Assembly: GCF_015291745.1 (NCBI RefSeq)
Contig: NZ_CP030059.1
Coordinates: 1,887,501-1,951,500 of the forward strand
DNA from: Bradyrhizobium sp. CCBAU 53351
Lineage (GTDB): Bacteria; Pseudomonadota; Alphaproteobacteria; Rhizobiales; Xanthobacteraceae
DNA: 64,000 nt
Reading direction: 5' to 3'
The notes under the pieces: model-generated
What the model saw: the letters and a program-made list of their open reading frames with translations, nothing else
Database searches by the model: none
Told to the model about the DNA's origin: nothing
In this document: positions 18,091 through 27,824 of the stretch, one piece after another
Position numbering within the stretch: the first letter of the stretch is position 1
How the letters are laid out: each line of letters begins with the position of its first letter
Translations under genes and position numbers: made by a program

Positions 18091-18177
18091 CGTCATTGCG
18101 AGGAGCCCTTGCGACGAAGCAATCCAGATCGTCTCCGCGGAGAGATTCTGGATTGCTTCGCGGCGCTCGCAATGACG
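18091..18177. repeat. Palindromic repeat, 'cgtcattgcgag...ctcgcaatgacg' family, copy 2
   Basis: Outer arms cgtcattgcgag and ctcgcaatgacg are perfect inverted copies. The inner gaagcaatccag and ctggattgcttc form a second perfect stem around tctccgcggaga, itself palindromic. It lies in the gap after the ppdK terminator. Confidence 0.8.
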
Positions 18178-18472
18178 AGCATCGCGGATGCACCGCGCAA
18201 CACGGGGAACTCGTCGCGCATCCGTAGTGATACGCGCCGTCAAGAGTTCCTTCACCATTCGCGTTGACGGGTCGTTTACCGCTTCACGTGACGACGCATT
18301 TACCAGCGCGCGCGATCGCCCCGTGAAAACACCTGTGTTCGCTTGAGTGTGCCGCACGCGCAACGCCGATTAACGCCCCGGCAACCTAAATTGGATACTT
18401 ACGATAAAGATCGAATTGCACGGATGTACTGCTGCTCGATTTTTCTGGCGTAAGCGTAGCGTGAGCGTAACG
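18178..18472. other. Gene-free leader region before the cell wall hydrolase gene
   Basis: Nearly 300 bases between the repeat and the hydrolase start. No reading frame with protein character was seen. The part just upstream of the gene (cctaaattggatacttacgata) is AT-rich for this genome and is the likely promoter area, though no confident -35/-10 pair could be assigned. Confidence 0.4.
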
Positions 18473-19927
18473 ATGTCAGTGTTGCGTAACCATCCGAAGG
18501 GCGCGCGGTTCGCGTCCTTCGGAATCGGTCTCTGCATCTTCGCATTGATGCCGAGAGAGACCGGCTATCAGGACATTGCCTCCTTGCTGGCGCGCCAACC
18601 TGGCGTTGCCGAGCGTTGGCAGAAGCAGGTGTTCTCTGCGGCGTCCTCGATCCAGCTCGCCACCTACAGTTTTTCGCGGCCCATCGGCACCTCCGTGCCG
18701 CAGAGCGCGATGGTGCGTCTCGCGAGCCTCGATGGCCGCGACGTCACTGGCGCGATCAGCCGCAATCCGGCGCTGCAGACCGCGCCGCGCTACCAGGCTT
18801 CCGACTTTCCCAAGGTCGATCGCTCCATGAAGGGTGATCGCCTCGCAACAATTGCACCGGGCCAGGCTCCGGAGACGAATGCGCCCGCAGCGGCACCGTC
18901 GCAGGAAGATCCCGCGACGTCGAACAGCTCGGTGTTCGGGGCCAAGACGGCCGCGTTGCCGCAGGCGATGTCGCCGGAATCCGCGGCCGCGCTCGATCCC
19001 GAGCTCCAGGAGGCGCTGCGCGCGCCGCCGCTGCCGCAATATGCAAATCCGCCACAAGCCAGCGATGCCGCGCGTGCGTTCGCGGTCCAGCCCCTCGAAG
19101 CGCTGAAGCGGGCGACTGCGCCGACGACGCCTGTGCGCGATCCCTTCAGCGTCAAGACCTCGAACCTGTTCTTCGGCAGCTCCTCGCTCGGCGGCAATCT
19201 CGAGAGCATAGAGAGCTGGAAGCCCGGCGCCGAACCGCTGATCGTGATGCCCGACCCCGACATGAAGGTGACGGCCTCGCTGACGCCGCCCACGGTGGAG
19301 ATCGCCAAGGACATCGAGAGCGGCGAGAGCGTTGCTCCGAAGGGCGAGGTCAACGCCGACAACCAGCGGACCAGGTCTCCGGCGGAACGGCTCGCGCTCG
19401 ACGACAAGTCGCGCGCGAAATCCGAGAAGTGCCTCGCGGAAGCGGTCTACTTCGAATCCCGCGGCGAGGCCGTCCGCGGCCAGATGGCCGTCGCGCAAGT
19501 CGTGATGAACCGCGTGTTCTCCGGCAAGTACCCCGATACGGTGTGCGGCGCGGTCTATCAGAACAAGCACCGCCATCTCGCCTGCCAGTTCACTTTTGCC
19601 TGCGACAACAATGCCGACGTGATCCGCGAGCCCGAGATGTGGGAGCGCGCCAAGAAGATCGCGAAAGCCATGCTCGATGGCCAGATCTGGCTGCCCGAAG
19701 TCGGCAAGTCCACGCATTATCATGCCTATTGGGTGCGCCCGTCCTGGGTCGCCGAGATGAAGAAGATGTACAAGACCGGCGTGCACACCTTCTACCGCCC
19801 GCGCGCCTGGGGCGACGGCAGCGAGGAACCGAGCTGGGGCACGCCGGCCCAGACCGCCGCGCTCTCCGCCGAGCTCGCCCAGGAAGCCAAGAGCTCCGCC
19901 GAGATGGGCGCGAGCGAGCGGAGGTAG
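18473..19927 (+). CDS. SleB-type cell wall hydrolase
   Basis: Predicted 484-residue envelope protein with a C-terminal Hydrolase_2 (SleB) peptidoglycan-cleaving domain. That domain starts at CLAEAVYFESRGEAVRGQMAVAQVVMNRV, with the conserved glutamate in ESRGE, and runs through HLACQFTFACDN and STHYHAYWVRPSW. A hydrophobic N-terminal segment (FASFGIGLCIFALMP) suggests an anchor or signal. A long Pro/Ala-rich, probably disordered linker of about 250 residues joins the two. The start at 18473 (MSVLRNHPKG) is chosen over in-frame starts up to 19 codons upstream because those add a non-protein-like stretch. Likely role: wall remodelling during growth. Confidence 0.87.
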   Translation: MSVLRNHPKGARFASFGIGLCIFALMPRETGYQDIASLLARQPGVAERWQKQVFSAASSIQLATYSFSRPIGTSVPQSAMVRLASLDGRDVTGAISRNPALQTAPRYQASDFPKVDRSMKGDRLATIAPGQAPETNAPAAAPSQEDPATSNSSVFGAKTAALPQAMSPESAAALDPELQEALRAPPLPQYANPPQASDAARAFAVQPLEALKRATAPTTPVRDPFSVKTSNLFFGSSSLGGNLESIESWKPGAEPLIVMPDPDMKVTASLTPPTVEIAKDIESGESVAPKGEVNADNQRTRSPAERLALDDKSRAKSEKCLAEAVYFESRGEAVRGQMAVAQVVMNRVFSGKYPDTVCGAVYQNKHRHLACQFTFACDNNADVIREPEMWERAKKIAKAMLDGQIWLPEVGKSTHYHAYWVRPSWVAEMKKMYKTGVHTFYRPRAWGDGSEEPSWGTPAQTAALSAELAQEAKSSAEMGASERR

Positions 19928-19944
19928 TCGTCTTCACAAAGACA

Positions 19945-20033
19945 CCGTCATGCCCGGGCTTGTCCCGGGCATCCACGTTCTTCGTTCCGCGTGGCTAAGG
20001 CGTGGATGGCCGGGACAAGCCCGGCCATGACGG
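19945..20033. repeat. Palindromic repeat, 'ccgtcatgcccggg' family, between convergent genes
   Basis: Arms ccgtcatgcccgggcttgtcccggg and ccgggacaagcccggccatgacgg are near-perfect inverted copies, with an inner atccacg / cgtggat stem. It fills the gap between the convergent cell wall hydrolase and nadC genes and could stop transcription from both sides. Confidence 0.75.
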
Positions 20034-20042
20034 AAAGACCGC

Positions 20043-20918
20043 TCACATCTCGATATCCAGCGCGCAATCGAAATTCGGCGCCGAATGGGTCAGCGCGCCC
20101 GCTGACGCGTAATCGACGCCGGTTGCGGCGATGGCGGCGATCGAATCCAGCGTGACGCCGCCGGATGCCTCCAGCTCGAGGCGGCCTTCGTTGAGCCGCA
20201 CCGCCTCACGCAGCGTCGCAAGATCCATGTTGTCGAGCAGCACGGCGTCGGCGAGCCCGCTGTCGAGCACCTCGCGCAGTTGCGCCAGCGTATCGACCTC
20301 GATCTCGATCTTGACCAGATGGCCGGCGTGGCTGCGGGCGCGCTCCAGCACCGCTCGGACGCCGCCGGCGACCGCGATGTGGTTGTCCTTGATCAGGATC
20401 GCGTCGTCGAGGCCGAAGCGGTGGTTGAAGCCGCCGCCGCAGCGCACCGCGTATTTCTCCAGCGCGCGCAACCCCGGCGTGGTCTTGCGCGTGCAGCAGA
20501 TGCGCATTGTCGTGCCTTCGGTGCGCGCGACATAATCCGCCGTGAGCGTCGCAACGCCCGACAGGCGGCCGACGAAGTTCAGCGCGGTTCGCTCCGCGGT
20601 GAGGATGGCGCGCGCGGGGCCCGAGATCGTCAGCACCTGCTGTCCCCTTGCAACGCGTGCGGCGTCACGGACATGCGCGCGCACCTCGATGTCGGGCGAG
20701 AGCCTTTGCAGCGTCACGAGCGCGAGCGGCAGACCTGCGATCACGCCGGGCTGGCGCGCGACCAGGATCGCTTGGGCCCTGGTCGCTTCGGGAATCGTCG
20801 CAAGCGAAGTGATATCGCCGGCGCGGCCGAGGTCCTCGTCGAGCGCGCGCTGCACGGCCGCGTCGATGGCGAGCGGCGAGAGGAAGGCGTCGGGATAGAG
20901 CAGTGAGGTCGGGTTCAT
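20043..20918 (-). CDS. nadC: Nicotinate-nucleotide pyrophosphorylase (carboxylating)
   Basis: Quinolinate phosphoribosyltransferase, 291 residues: quinolinate plus PRPP gives nicotinate mononucleotide, CO2 and pyrophosphate, the third step of de novo NAD synthesis. Clear family stretches are [69 protein letters not shown] and the C-terminal [12 protein letters not shown] and [13 protein letters not shown]. It is the last gene of nadA-nadB-nadC, 12 bases after the nadB stop, so it is expected to be controlled by the operators upstream of nadA. Confidence 0.96.
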   Translation of the reverse strand: MNPTSLLYPDAFLSPLAIDAAVQRALDEDLGRAGDITSLATIPEATRAQAILVARQPGVIAGLPLALVTLQRLSPDIEVRAHVRDAARVARGQQVLTISGPARAILTAERTALNFVGRLSGVATLTADYVARTEGTTMRICCTRKTTPGLRALEKYAVRCGGGFNHRFGLDDAILIKDNHIAVAGGVRAVLERARSHAGHLVKIEIEVDTLAQLREVLDSGLADAVLLDNMDLATLREAVRLNEGRLELEASGGVTLDSIAAIAATGVDYASAGALTHSAPNFDCALDIEM

Positions 20919-20930
20919 CAGAGGCTTCCT

Positions 20931-22532
20931 TCAGGCAATCATGGGCTGGACGGTGCGCGGCAGGGGCTGCTCGCTCAGGCTTTCGGCGATCTGGCGCGCC
21001 GCCGCGAGATCGGTCATCGTTCGCTGCGCCAGCGCGGGCACATCCGTCGGATGGTCGATGCGGAAATGCGCGCCGCGGCTTTCGCGCCGGCTCCACGCCG
21101 AGGCTGCGACGAGCAGGGCGGATGTCGCCATATTGCGCAGCGCGGTGCTGGTTGCCTCGCGTTCGAGCGTGGCGATGTGGCGCACGGCTTCCGCAAGGCC
21201 GGGATCGTCGCGGACCACGCCGACATGCGCGCTCATCATCGCTCGCAGCCGCTTCACCATCGCGGCATCCGGCGCGCCGCCACGCGAAGCAACCGGTGCG
21301 TCGGGGACGCCGGCAGGCGAGGGGAGAACGCGGCCGGCGATGTCCTCGGCGATGCGCGCGGCGTAGACCACGGCCTCGAGCAGCGAATTCGAGGCGAGCC
21401 GGTTGGCGCCGTGGGCGCCGGTCGACGACACCTCGCCGCCGGCCCAAAGCCCATCGATCGAGCTGCGGCCGCGCCCGTCCACCGCGATGCCGCCCATATG
21501 GTAATGCGCGGCGGGCGCGATCGGGATGGCTTGCGTCGCCGGATCGATGCCGGCGGCGAGGCAGCTCGCATGCACGGTCGGAAATCTGTCGGCGAAACGT
21601 TTGCCCAGCGCCGCCCGCGCATCGAGGAAGGCGCCGCGCCCGGCCGCGATCTCGGCGAACACGCCGCGTGCCACGATGTCGCGTGGCGCGAGCTCGGCGA
21701 GCGGATGACGCGCCGCCATGAAGCGCTCGCCATTGCCGTTGATCAGCGTCGCGCCTTCGCCGCGCAGGGCTTCGGTGGCGAGCGGCGCCGGATCGCCTCC
21801 GGTCATGATGGCGGTCGGGTGGAACTGGACGAATTCGGGGTCGGCGATCACGGCACCCGCACGGGCGGCGATGGCAAGGCCGGAGCCGCCAGCCTCGCGC
21901 GGATTGGTGGTGACGGCATAGAGATGTCCGATGCCGCCGGTGGCAAGCACCACCGCGCGGGCGGCGAGCACGAGCGGCCGTGCCGAAGGATTGTCTGCTT
22001 CGCGCAACTGAAGTCCTGTGACGGCGCCATCCTCGGTCAGGAGCGTTTCGGCGACGACACCTTCGATGACGCGGATCGACGGCGTGCGGCGCACGGCCTC
22101 GCTCAAGGCCGCGATGATCGCGGCGCCCGCGCCGTCGCCCCTGACATGCACGATGCGGCGGGCGGAATGTGCCGCCTCACGGCCGACGGCGAGCCTGCCT
22201 TCGAGATCGCGATCGAAGGGGACGCCATAAGTGAGCAGGTCATGGATGCGGGGTGCCGCTTCGCGCGCGATGCCGAGCGCCACCGCCGCGTCGACGAGGC
22301 CGCCACCGACCGCGATCGTGTCGGCCGCATGCGCCTCCGGCGTGTCGCCCTCGGCCACGGCCGCGGCGATGCCGCCCTGCGCCCACGCCGATGATGCGCC
22401 CTGTCCGAGCGGCGCGGCCGAGATCAAGGTCACCGGCCGCGGCGCGAGTTTCAGCGCGCAAAACAATCCGGCAAGACCGCCGCCGACGATGACGATGTCG
22501 GTGCGGGTGGGATTGTGGATGTCGTTGGTCAT
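20931..22532 (-). CDS. nadB: L-aspartate oxidase
   Basis: FAD enzyme, 533 residues, that oxidises L-aspartate to iminoaspartate, the first step of NAD synthesis; NadA then uses the product. The FAD-binding Rossmann motif is [19 protein letters not shown]. The family's [42 protein letters not shown] and HPTAIMTGG segments are intact, as is [44 protein letters not shown]. The ATG at 22532 (MTNDIHNPT) is chosen over an ATG four codons earlier. A 178-base palindromic repeat separates it from nadA, but the gene order and strand still suggest one transcript. Confidence 0.95.
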   Translation of the reverse strand: MTNDIHNPTRTDIVIVGGGLAGLFCALKLAPRPVTLISAAPLGQGASSAWAQGGIAAAVAEGDTPEAHAADTIAVGGGLVDAAVALGIAREAAPRIHDLLTYGVPFDRDLEGRLAVGREAAHSARRIVHVRGDGAGAAIIAALSEAVRRTPSIRVIEGVVAETLLTEDGAVTGLQLREADNPSARPLVLAARAVVLATGGIGHLYAVTTNPREAGGSGLAIAARAGAVIADPEFVQFHPTAIMTGGDPAPLATEALRGEGATLINGNGERFMAARHPLAELAPRDIVARGVFAEIAAGRGAFLDARAALGKRFADRFPTVHASCLAAGIDPATQAIPIAPAAHYHMGGIAVDGRGRSSIDGLWAGGEVSSTGAHGANRLASNSLLEAVVYAARIAEDIAGRVLPSPAGVPDAPVASRGGAPDAAMVKRLRAMMSAHVGVVRDDPGLAEAVRHIATLEREATSTALRNMATSALLVAASAWSRRESRGAHFRIDHPTDVPALAQRTMTDLAAARQIAESLSEQPLPRTVQPMIA

Positions 22533-22549
22533 TATTCTCTCCATTCACT

Positions 22550-22727
22550 CCGCTGTCGTCCCCGCGAAGGCGGGGACCCATAACCCCAGGGAGCAGTTGT
22601 GACGCGAGCTCGTCACTCCGAGTCGTCGCCAAACATTTTCCTGGGGCTAGCGCGACGAGCGCGAGCGCTCGCTCGGAGGTCCCGGATCTGCGCGCGCCTG
22701 AGGCGCGCTTGTCCGGGACGACAGCGG
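22550..22727. repeat. Palindromic repeat, 'ccgctgtcgtcc' family, inside the nad operon
   Basis: Arms ccgctgtcgtcccc and gggacgacagcgg are inverted copies at the two ends of a 178-base element with GC-rich inner stems (for example cgcgcgcctgaggcgcgc). It occupies almost the whole gap between nadA and nadB. It is related to the elements at 6936-7070 and 56643-56801. Its RNA could fold as a stable intercistronic hairpin. Confidence 0.6.
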
Positions 22728-22749
22728 TGGTTGTTGCCGATCCTTGCCT

Positions 22750-23868
22750 TCAATTCTTCAGATTGATCATCCGCTCGACCGAGCGCCTTGCGCGATCCGC
22801 AAGCGCGGGATCGATCGTCACCTCCTCACGGAGCGTCAGCAGGCTTTCCAAAATGTTGGCGAGCGTGATGCGCCTCATGTGCGGGCAGAGATTGCAGGGT
22901 CGCAGCATCTCGACGTCAGGCAGCTCGGCCCGCACATTGTCGGCCATCGAGCATTCCGTGATCATCACCAGCCGGCGCGGCCGCCGCTCACGCACCCAGT
23001 TGATCATGTGCGCGGTCGACCCCGTGAAGTCGGCTTCCGCCAGCACGTCGGGCGGGCATTCCGGATGCGCGATGATCTGCACCGAGGGATCGGCCTCGCG
23101 GAAGGCGCGCAGCTCTTCGCCTGTGAAGCGCTCGTGCACCTCGCAGGCGCCCTTCCAGGCGATGATCTTCACGTCGGTCTTCGAGGCCACGTAAGTGGCG
23201 AGATAGCGATCGGGCAGGAAGATCACGCTTCGCGTACCCAAGCTCTCGACCACCTGCACCGCATTCGACGAGGTGCAGCAGATGTCGACCTCGGCCTTCA
23301 CCTCAGCCGAGGTGTTGACATAGGCAACGACAGGTACGCCCGGAAATTTTTCGCGGAGCAGGCGGACGTCGGCGCCCGTGATGCTGGCGGCGAGCGAGCA
23401 GCCGGCGCGCGAGTCCGGGATCAGGACCGTCTTGTCCGGGTTGAGCAGCTTCGAGGTCTCCGCCATGAAGTGCACGCCGCACTGGACGATGATGCCGGCC
23501 TTCACCTTGGTGGCTTCGACGGCGAGCTGGAGCGAGTCGCCGCCGATATCGGCGACACAGTGGAAGATCTCGGGCGCCTGGTAATTGTGCGCGAGGATCA
23601 CCGCGCCGCGCGCGCGCTTCAGCTCGTTGATCGCCAGGATCGTCGGCGCCATCAGCGGCCACTCGATCGGCGGGATCACATGCTTCACACGCTCGTAGAG
23701 CGGCGCGGTGGCGCGCGCGACCTCCGGCGTCCATGCCAGCGAGGGCGTCGGCAGCGTGGGTCCCGTTCGCGCCGGTGCGGCACGGGGGGAGGCGGTAGCT
23801 TGGCCTTGGTGCTGGCCCTGCGGCCGGTTGGCAAAGTCGTCGGGACCGTAAATTCCAGCGATCGGCAT
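22750..23868 (-). CDS. nadA: Quinolinate synthase
   Basis: 4Fe-4S enzyme, 372 residues, that condenses iminoaspartate with dihydroxyacetone phosphate to quinolinate. The three cluster cysteines are seen in [22 protein letters not shown] and [11 protein letters not shown]. Other diagnostic pieces are [46 protein letters not shown] and [10 protein letters not shown]. It has a roughly 50-residue Gln/Pro/Ala-rich N-terminal extension before the catalytic core. It is first in nadA-nadB-nadC. Two inverted-repeat operators lie 24-115 bases upstream. Confidence 0.96.
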   Translation of the reverse strand: MPIAGIYGPDDFANRPQGQHQGQATASPRAAPARTGPTLPTPSLAWTPEVARATAPLYERVKHVIPPIEWPLMAPTILAINELKRARGAVILAHNYQAPEIFHCVADIGGDSLQLAVEATKVKAGIIVQCGVHFMAETSKLLNPDKTVLIPDSRAGCSLAASITGADVRLLREKFPGVPVVAYVNTSAEVKAEVDICCTSSNAVQVVESLGTRSVIFLPDRYLATYVASKTDVKIIAWKGACEVHERFTGEELRAFREADPSVQIIAHPECPPDVLAEADFTGSTAHMINWVRERRPRRLVMITECSMADNVRAELPDVEMLRPCNLCPHMRRITLANILESLLTLREEVTIDPALADRARRSVERMINLKN

Positions 23869-23891
23869 CGAAGCCTCCCTTGCATGTCGAT

Positions 23892-23910
23892 TATGCTCAT
23901 AATGAGTATA
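23892..23910 (-). promoter_or_regulatory. Operator 1 upstream of nadA (candidate NadQ site)
   Basis: tatgctca-taa-tgagtata: an inverted repeat matching TATACTCA-N3-TGAGTATA with one mismatch, 24 bases upstream of the nadA start. A second copy is centred 72 bases further upstream. A NUDIX/winged-helix NAD regulator is encoded at 34372-35340. The link between regulator and site is inference. Confidence 0.65.
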
Positions 23911-23963
23911 TCTTGAGCCTGAAGAATCCGCCGGCGGGCGGGCATGGACTTTGTCAGGATTGA

Positions 23964-23982
23964 TATACTCAGTATGAGCAAA
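23964..23982 (-). promoter_or_regulatory. Operator 2 upstream of nadA (candidate NadQ site)
   Basis: tatactca-gta-tgagcaaa: same consensus as operator 1, with a perfect left arm and two mismatches in the right arm. Centre-to-centre distance to operator 1 is 72 bases, close to seven helical turns, so two dimers could sit on the same face of the DNA around the nadA promoter. No gene was recognised in the rest of the gap up to 24201. Confidence 0.6.
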
Positions 23983-24201
23983 TCAGATATCATGCTCTGC
24001 CGGGAATGGCCAGATGCGCCCGCACACATTTTCGTCAGGTCCGGGCCGGTCGCCTCTGGCGAGGCCACATTGAAACGCAAGGCTCCCGCGGCAGCTCCCC
24101 GTGGAATGCAATCGTTTTTGACTTGGGATCTTCATGCAAGTGCATTAAATGGCACTTCGCGGCCGCTCCTGCGAATCCGCCAATGACAGACGAGGAACAC
24201 C

Positions 24202-25452
24202 ATGTCGATTTCAGCGGGCGAACTTCCCAGCTCACGTTCCTCCAATTGGCGCACCCCGGCCGTCATCATCCTCTGCGGCTGTGCGATCGGCATGCTTGGC
24301 TTCGGTCCGCGCTCGGCGCTCGGCTTCTTCGTGCAGCCGATGAGTCACGAATTCTCCTGGGGCCGCGACGTGTTCGGCCTCGCGATTGCCGTACAGAATC
24401 TGTTGTGGGGCCTGGGCCAGCCATTCGCCGGTGCGGTCGCGGATCGCTTCGGACTGTTTCGGGTGATGTGCGTCGGCGCTCTGCTCTATGCCGGCGGCCT
24501 TCTTCTGATGCGCTACTCCTCGACGCCGTTATCGCTCAACATCGGCGCCGGCGTCATGGTCGGTTTTGGTCTTGCCGGCTGCTCGTTCAATCTGGTGCTG
24601 TCGGCGTTCACCAAGCTGCTGCCGGCCGAGAAGCGCGGCCTTGCGCTTGGTGCAGGCACGGCGGCGGGCTCGTTCGGGCAGTTCCTGTTCGCGCCGATCG
24701 GCGTCGCGTTGATCGACAATTTCGGCTGGCAGCAGGCGCTCTCCGTGTTCGGCTTCCTGATGCTGCTGATCATCCCGCTAGCGCTGGCGCTCTCGACGCC
24801 GCCGGTGACGACCAAGGCCAATGCAGCTCCTGCGGATGATCAGACCATCACCAAGGCGCTCGCGGAAGCCTTCGGTCATCGCTCCTACGTGCTGCTGGTG
24901 CTCGGCTTCTTCACCTGCGGCTTCCAGCTCGCCTTCATCACCGTGCATCTGCCGGCGTTCCTGGTCGATCGCGGCATCTCCGCGCAAACCGGCGGCTGGG
25001 TGATCGCCGCCATCGGCCTGTTCAACATCATCGGCTCCCTCAGTGTCGGCTACCTCCAGAACTCGGTGCCCAAGCGCTACATCCTCTCGACCATCTACTT
25101 CACGCGCGCGCTCGCGACACTGGCCTTCATCTCGTTCCCGATCACGCCGTTTTCGGCGATTGCGTTTGGTGCGGTCTCCGGCCTGACCTGGCTCTCCACG
25201 GTGCCGCCGACTTCGGCGCTGGTAGCGCTGATGTTCGGCACGCGCTGGCTTGCGACGCTCTACGGCTTCGCCTTCGTCAGCCATCAGGTCGGCGGTTTTC
25301 TCGGCGTCTGGCTCGGGGGCATCGTGTTCGAGAAATTCGGTTCCTACACGCCGATCTGGTGGCTCTCGATCCTGTTCGGCGTGCTCTCCGCACTGATCAA
25401 TCTTCCGATCGTGGAAAAACCCGTTGCACGGGCGGTTGCGCAGCCTGCCTGA
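24202..25452 (+). CDS. Major facilitator superfamily transporter
   Basis: Predicted 416-residue inner-membrane transporter with about 12 hydrophobic helices. The N-terminal half shows the MFS loop after helix 2 (GAVADRFGLFRVM) and glycine-rich helix 4-5 segments (AEKRGLALGAGTAAGSFGQFLFAPIG). The C-terminal half repeats the pattern (GYLQNSVPKRYILSTIYFTRALA). The layout resembles the monocarboxylate/oxalate-formate type MFS group, but the substrate cannot be assigned. The acryloyl-CoA reductase gene begins 41 bases downstream, so the transporter may bring in an organic acid metabolised through that enzyme; this is weak contextual inference. Confidence 0.87.
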   Translation: MSISAGELPSSRSSNWRTPAVIILCGCAIGMLGFGPRSALGFFVQPMSHEFSWGRDVFGLAIAVQNLLWGLGQPFAGAVADRFGLFRVMCVGALLYAGGLLLMRYSSTPLSLNIGAGVMVGFGLAGCSFNLVLSAFTKLLPAEKRGLALGAGTAAGSFGQFLFAPIGVALIDNFGWQQALSVFGFLMLLIIPLALALSTPPVTTKANAAPADDQTITKALAEAFGHRSYVLLVLGFFTCGFQLAFITVHLPAFLVDRGISAQTGGWVIAAIGLFNIIGSLSVGYLQNSVPKRYILSTIYFTRALATLAFISFPITPFSAIAFGAVSGLTWLSTVPPTSALVALMFGTRWLATLYGFAFVSHQVGGFLGVWLGGIVFEKFGSYTPIWWLSILFGVLSALINLPIVEKPVARAVAQPA

Positions 25453-25493
25453 TCGGCTAAACATCCCCGGCAAACAAGTCAGGGAGTTCAGTC

Positions 25494-26480
25494 GTGGCCA
25501 CATTCAAGGCGATCCGGATCGACAAGGCGGACAAGGGCACCACCGCCGCGCTCACGCAGTTCGATGAAGCCGAGCTGATGGACGGCGACGTCACGGTCCG
25601 CGTGGAATGGTCGACGCTGAACTACAAGGACGGCCTCGCGCTCACCGGCAAGGCGCCGGTGGTGCGCCGCTTCCCGATGATCGCCGGCATCGACTTTGCC
25701 GGTACGGTCGAGGCATCCTCGCATCCGCAGTGGAAGGCGGGCGACAAGGTGGTCTGCACCGGATGGGGCATGGGTGAGACCCATCTCGGCGCCTATGCCG
25801 AGAAGGCGCGGGTCAAGGGCGACTGGCTGGTCGCCCTGCCGCAGGGGCTCTCGGCGCGCGATGCCATGGCGATCGGCACCGCCGGCTTCACCGCGATGCT
25901 GTCGGTGCTGGCACTGGAAAGGCACGGTCTGTCGCCCAAGAGCGGCCCGGTGGTGGTGACCGGTGCCGCCGGCGGTGTCGGATCGGTGGCGACCGCGGTG
26001 CTGTCGAAGCTCGGCTACCACGTCATCGCCTCGACCGGCCGCGCCGCCGAAGCGGACTACCTGAAACACATTGGCGCCGCCGAGATCGTCGATCGCAACG
26101 AATTGTCGGGGGCGGCCAAGCCGATCGCCAAAGAGCGCTGGGCGGGCGGCGTGGACAGCGTCGGATCGACCACGCTGGCGAATCTGCTGTCGATGGCCAA
26201 GTACGGCGGGGCGATCGCGGCCTGCGGCCTCGCCGGCGGCCTGGACCTGCCGTCTTCTGTCGCCCCCTTCATTTTGCGCGGGGTGTGCCTTCTCGGCATC
26301 GATTCCGTGATGTGCCCGATTGAGCCGAGGAAAGCTGCCTGGCAGCGTCTGGCGTCCGATCTCGATCGAGCCAAACTAACTGAAATTACTCATGAAATTT
26401 CGCTGGACGACGTTCCCCAATGGGGCGCGAAAATCCTCGCCGGCGAGGTGCGCGGGCGCATCGTGGTAAAAATCGCTTAA
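25494..26480 (+). CDS. acuI: Acryloyl-CoA reductase / YhdH-type quinone oxidoreductase
   Basis: Medium-chain dehydrogenase/reductase, 328 residues, of the YhdH/AcuI group, which reduces acryloyl-CoA to propionyl-CoA with NADPH and thereby detoxifies acrylate. Diagnostic pieces are [34 protein letters not shown], the nucleotide-binding [18 protein letters not shown] and the C-terminal [18 protein letters not shown]. Zinc ligands of classic alcohol dehydrogenases are absent, as normal for this group. The start is GTG at 25494, preceded by GGGAG. It is in line with the MFS gene upstream. Confidence 0.9.
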   Translation: MATFKAIRIDKADKGTTAALTQFDEAELMDGDVTVRVEWSTLNYKDGLALTGKAPVVRRFPMIAGIDFAGTVEASSHPQWKAGDKVVCTGWGMGETHLGAYAEKARVKGDWLVALPQGLSARDAMAIGTAGFTAMLSVLALERHGLSPKSGPVVVTGAAGGVGSVATAVLSKLGYHVIASTGRAAEADYLKHIGAAEIVDRNELSGAAKPIAKERWAGGVDSVGSTTLANLLSMAKYGGAIAACGLAGGLDLPSSVAPFILRGVCLLGIDSVMCPIEPRKAAWQRLASDLDRAKLTEITHEISLDDVPQWGAKILAGEVRGRIVVKIA

Positions 26481-26593
26481 CGGCGTTTAGACTTTGCCAA
26501 CCAAGCTGCTTCAATGTCGCCATGGTTAGTATGGTAAGCAGCGGGTAAAGAGTTAAGGCATCGCCCGCTGCGGGGTTGGGTTCGGAGTTGAGC

Positions 26594-27193
26594 ATGCTTG
26601 CGCGTATTGTGTTGGGGGCTGTCACGGCGGCAGCAACGTTTGCGCCGGCCATTGCCGGAAGCATGAACGCTGACGAAGCGCGTCGCTTCGTGGCCGGCAA
26701 AGTGTTTGCCTTCACCTGTTTCGACGGCACCCGCGGCGCAGGCCGTATCCTCGACGATCTCGGCGCCGCCGGTGCGGTGCAGTTCTCGGGCGCGGGCCCC
26801 GTCAAGCACCTCCGCCTGCCCGGAAATACGCTCCAGATCCGCGGCCAGAACGTCTGCGCCTCGATCAAGGGCATTCCATTCGAGCCCTGTTTCAACCTGG
26901 AAAAGACCGACGATCGCAGCTTCCGCGGCTCGGTGTCGGGCATGGGCTTCGCCTATTGCGACTTCCATCACCAGGGCGGCAACCAGATGCTGATGGCGCG
27001 CGCTGCGGCGCGGCCACGCTCGCTGCACAGGCCGGAGCACACCGGTTCGGTCGGCCCGGCCAACACCGAAGTCGCCGCGCGCGTGGAAACGCCCCGCGTC
27101 GAGAGCAGCCGGCTCGAGCCGGTCAAAGCGGAAGTCAGGTCCGAGCCCGCCAAGAACGAAGGTCCGCTGGAGCTGCGCCGTTCGACTCAGTGA
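26594..27193 (+). CDS. Secreted hypothetical protein
   Basis: A 199-residue protein with signal peptide MLARIVLGAVTAAATFAPAIAG. The mature core has four cysteines (FTCFDGT, NVCASIKG, EPCFNLEK, AYCDFHH) in a pattern that could form two disulfides, a DGTRGAGRILDDLGAAGAV segment, and a charged low-complexity C-terminal tail rich in Glu, Pro, Arg and Ala. No named family was recognised; similar proteins are hypotheticals in Bradyrhizobium as far as I recall. The start at 26594 follows GGAGTTGAGC, better than the in-frame ATG at 26576. A gap of 113 bases separates it from acuI. Confidence 0.75.
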   Translation: MLARIVLGAVTAAATFAPAIAGSMNADEARRFVAGKVFAFTCFDGTRGAGRILDDLGAAGAVQFSGAGPVKHLRLPGNTLQIRGQNVCASIKGIPFEPCFNLEKTDDRSFRGSVSGMGFAYCDFHHQGGNQMLMARAAARPRSLHRPEHTGSVGPANTEVAARVETPRVESSRLEPVKAEVRSEPAKNEGPLELRRSTQ

Positions 27194-27359
27194 GATGGCC
27201 CTGCGGGGACTATCTGCACGCTTTAGTCGTTGAAGACGTTGATCAAACATGAAGCCGCCGCGCCGTAGTCATACGGACGGCGGCTTTCATGCGTTGGTAG
27301 CTGTTCGCGTCCCAGTTTACGTCCGGCCGGGGGGCGCGGCCCTACACAAGGGTTCAACG

Positions 27360-27593
27360 ATGTCGCTGTACTTCTTCCGCATCAGCACCGGTCGCTATTC
27401 CGGCGCCGCCGACCAGCCGTACGAGTTCGAGGATCGCGCAGCCGCCTGGACCGAGATGACCGAGGTCTGCGCCAATTTGCTCGGGAGCATCGCGCGCGGC
27501 CTGAAGCCGAACGCCGAATGGTGCATGGAGCTGCTCGACGAGAACAAGAAGCCGGTTTTTCGCATCAGTCTCGTCGGCGAGAACGTGCCCTGA
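27360..27593 (+). CDS. DUF6894-type small protein
   Basis: A 77-residue soluble protein starting MSLYFFRISTGRYSGAADQPYEFEDRAAAWTEM and ending WCMELLDENKKPVFRISLVGENVP. The opening YFFRI...G, a middle aromatic/acidic helix and the closing VFRISL strand match the small DUF6894-type family that is common in Bradyrhizobium and has no known function. The start at 27360 is chosen because the upstream part of the open frame is low-quality and the family begins with this motif; AAGGGTTCAACG precedes it. The 231 bases after the gene hold no recognised feature other than the chemoreceptor leader. Confidence 0.72.
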   Translation: MSLYFFRISTGRYSGAADQPYEFEDRAAAWTEMTEVCANLLGSIARGLKPNAEWCMELLDENKKPVFRISLVGENVP

Positions 27594-27824
27594 CGGTTCG
27601 CCAACGTGCGACCGGCGTTAACCAATGTCAGTGCATGCAAATCCGCGAAGTCCGGGCTGTTGCACGTAGAAGCTGCGAAAAATCGCGAGGCTGAGCGGGT
27701 ATTTCAGTACTTCTACTTAGGCTGTCGCGGTGCTGCTTAACGTTAATGAGGAACGTCGCTGTTAGCTTTCCCGGGTTGTGCACGTGCTTCGTCGCGGCAG
27801 TCGCATACGTCCGGGGAAATTTCG

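Noticed and set aside
23944..24186. Short open frame beginning [15 protein letters not shown] near the nadA operators
   Set aside because: It overlaps operator 2, has no ribosome-binding site and shows no ordered protein composition.
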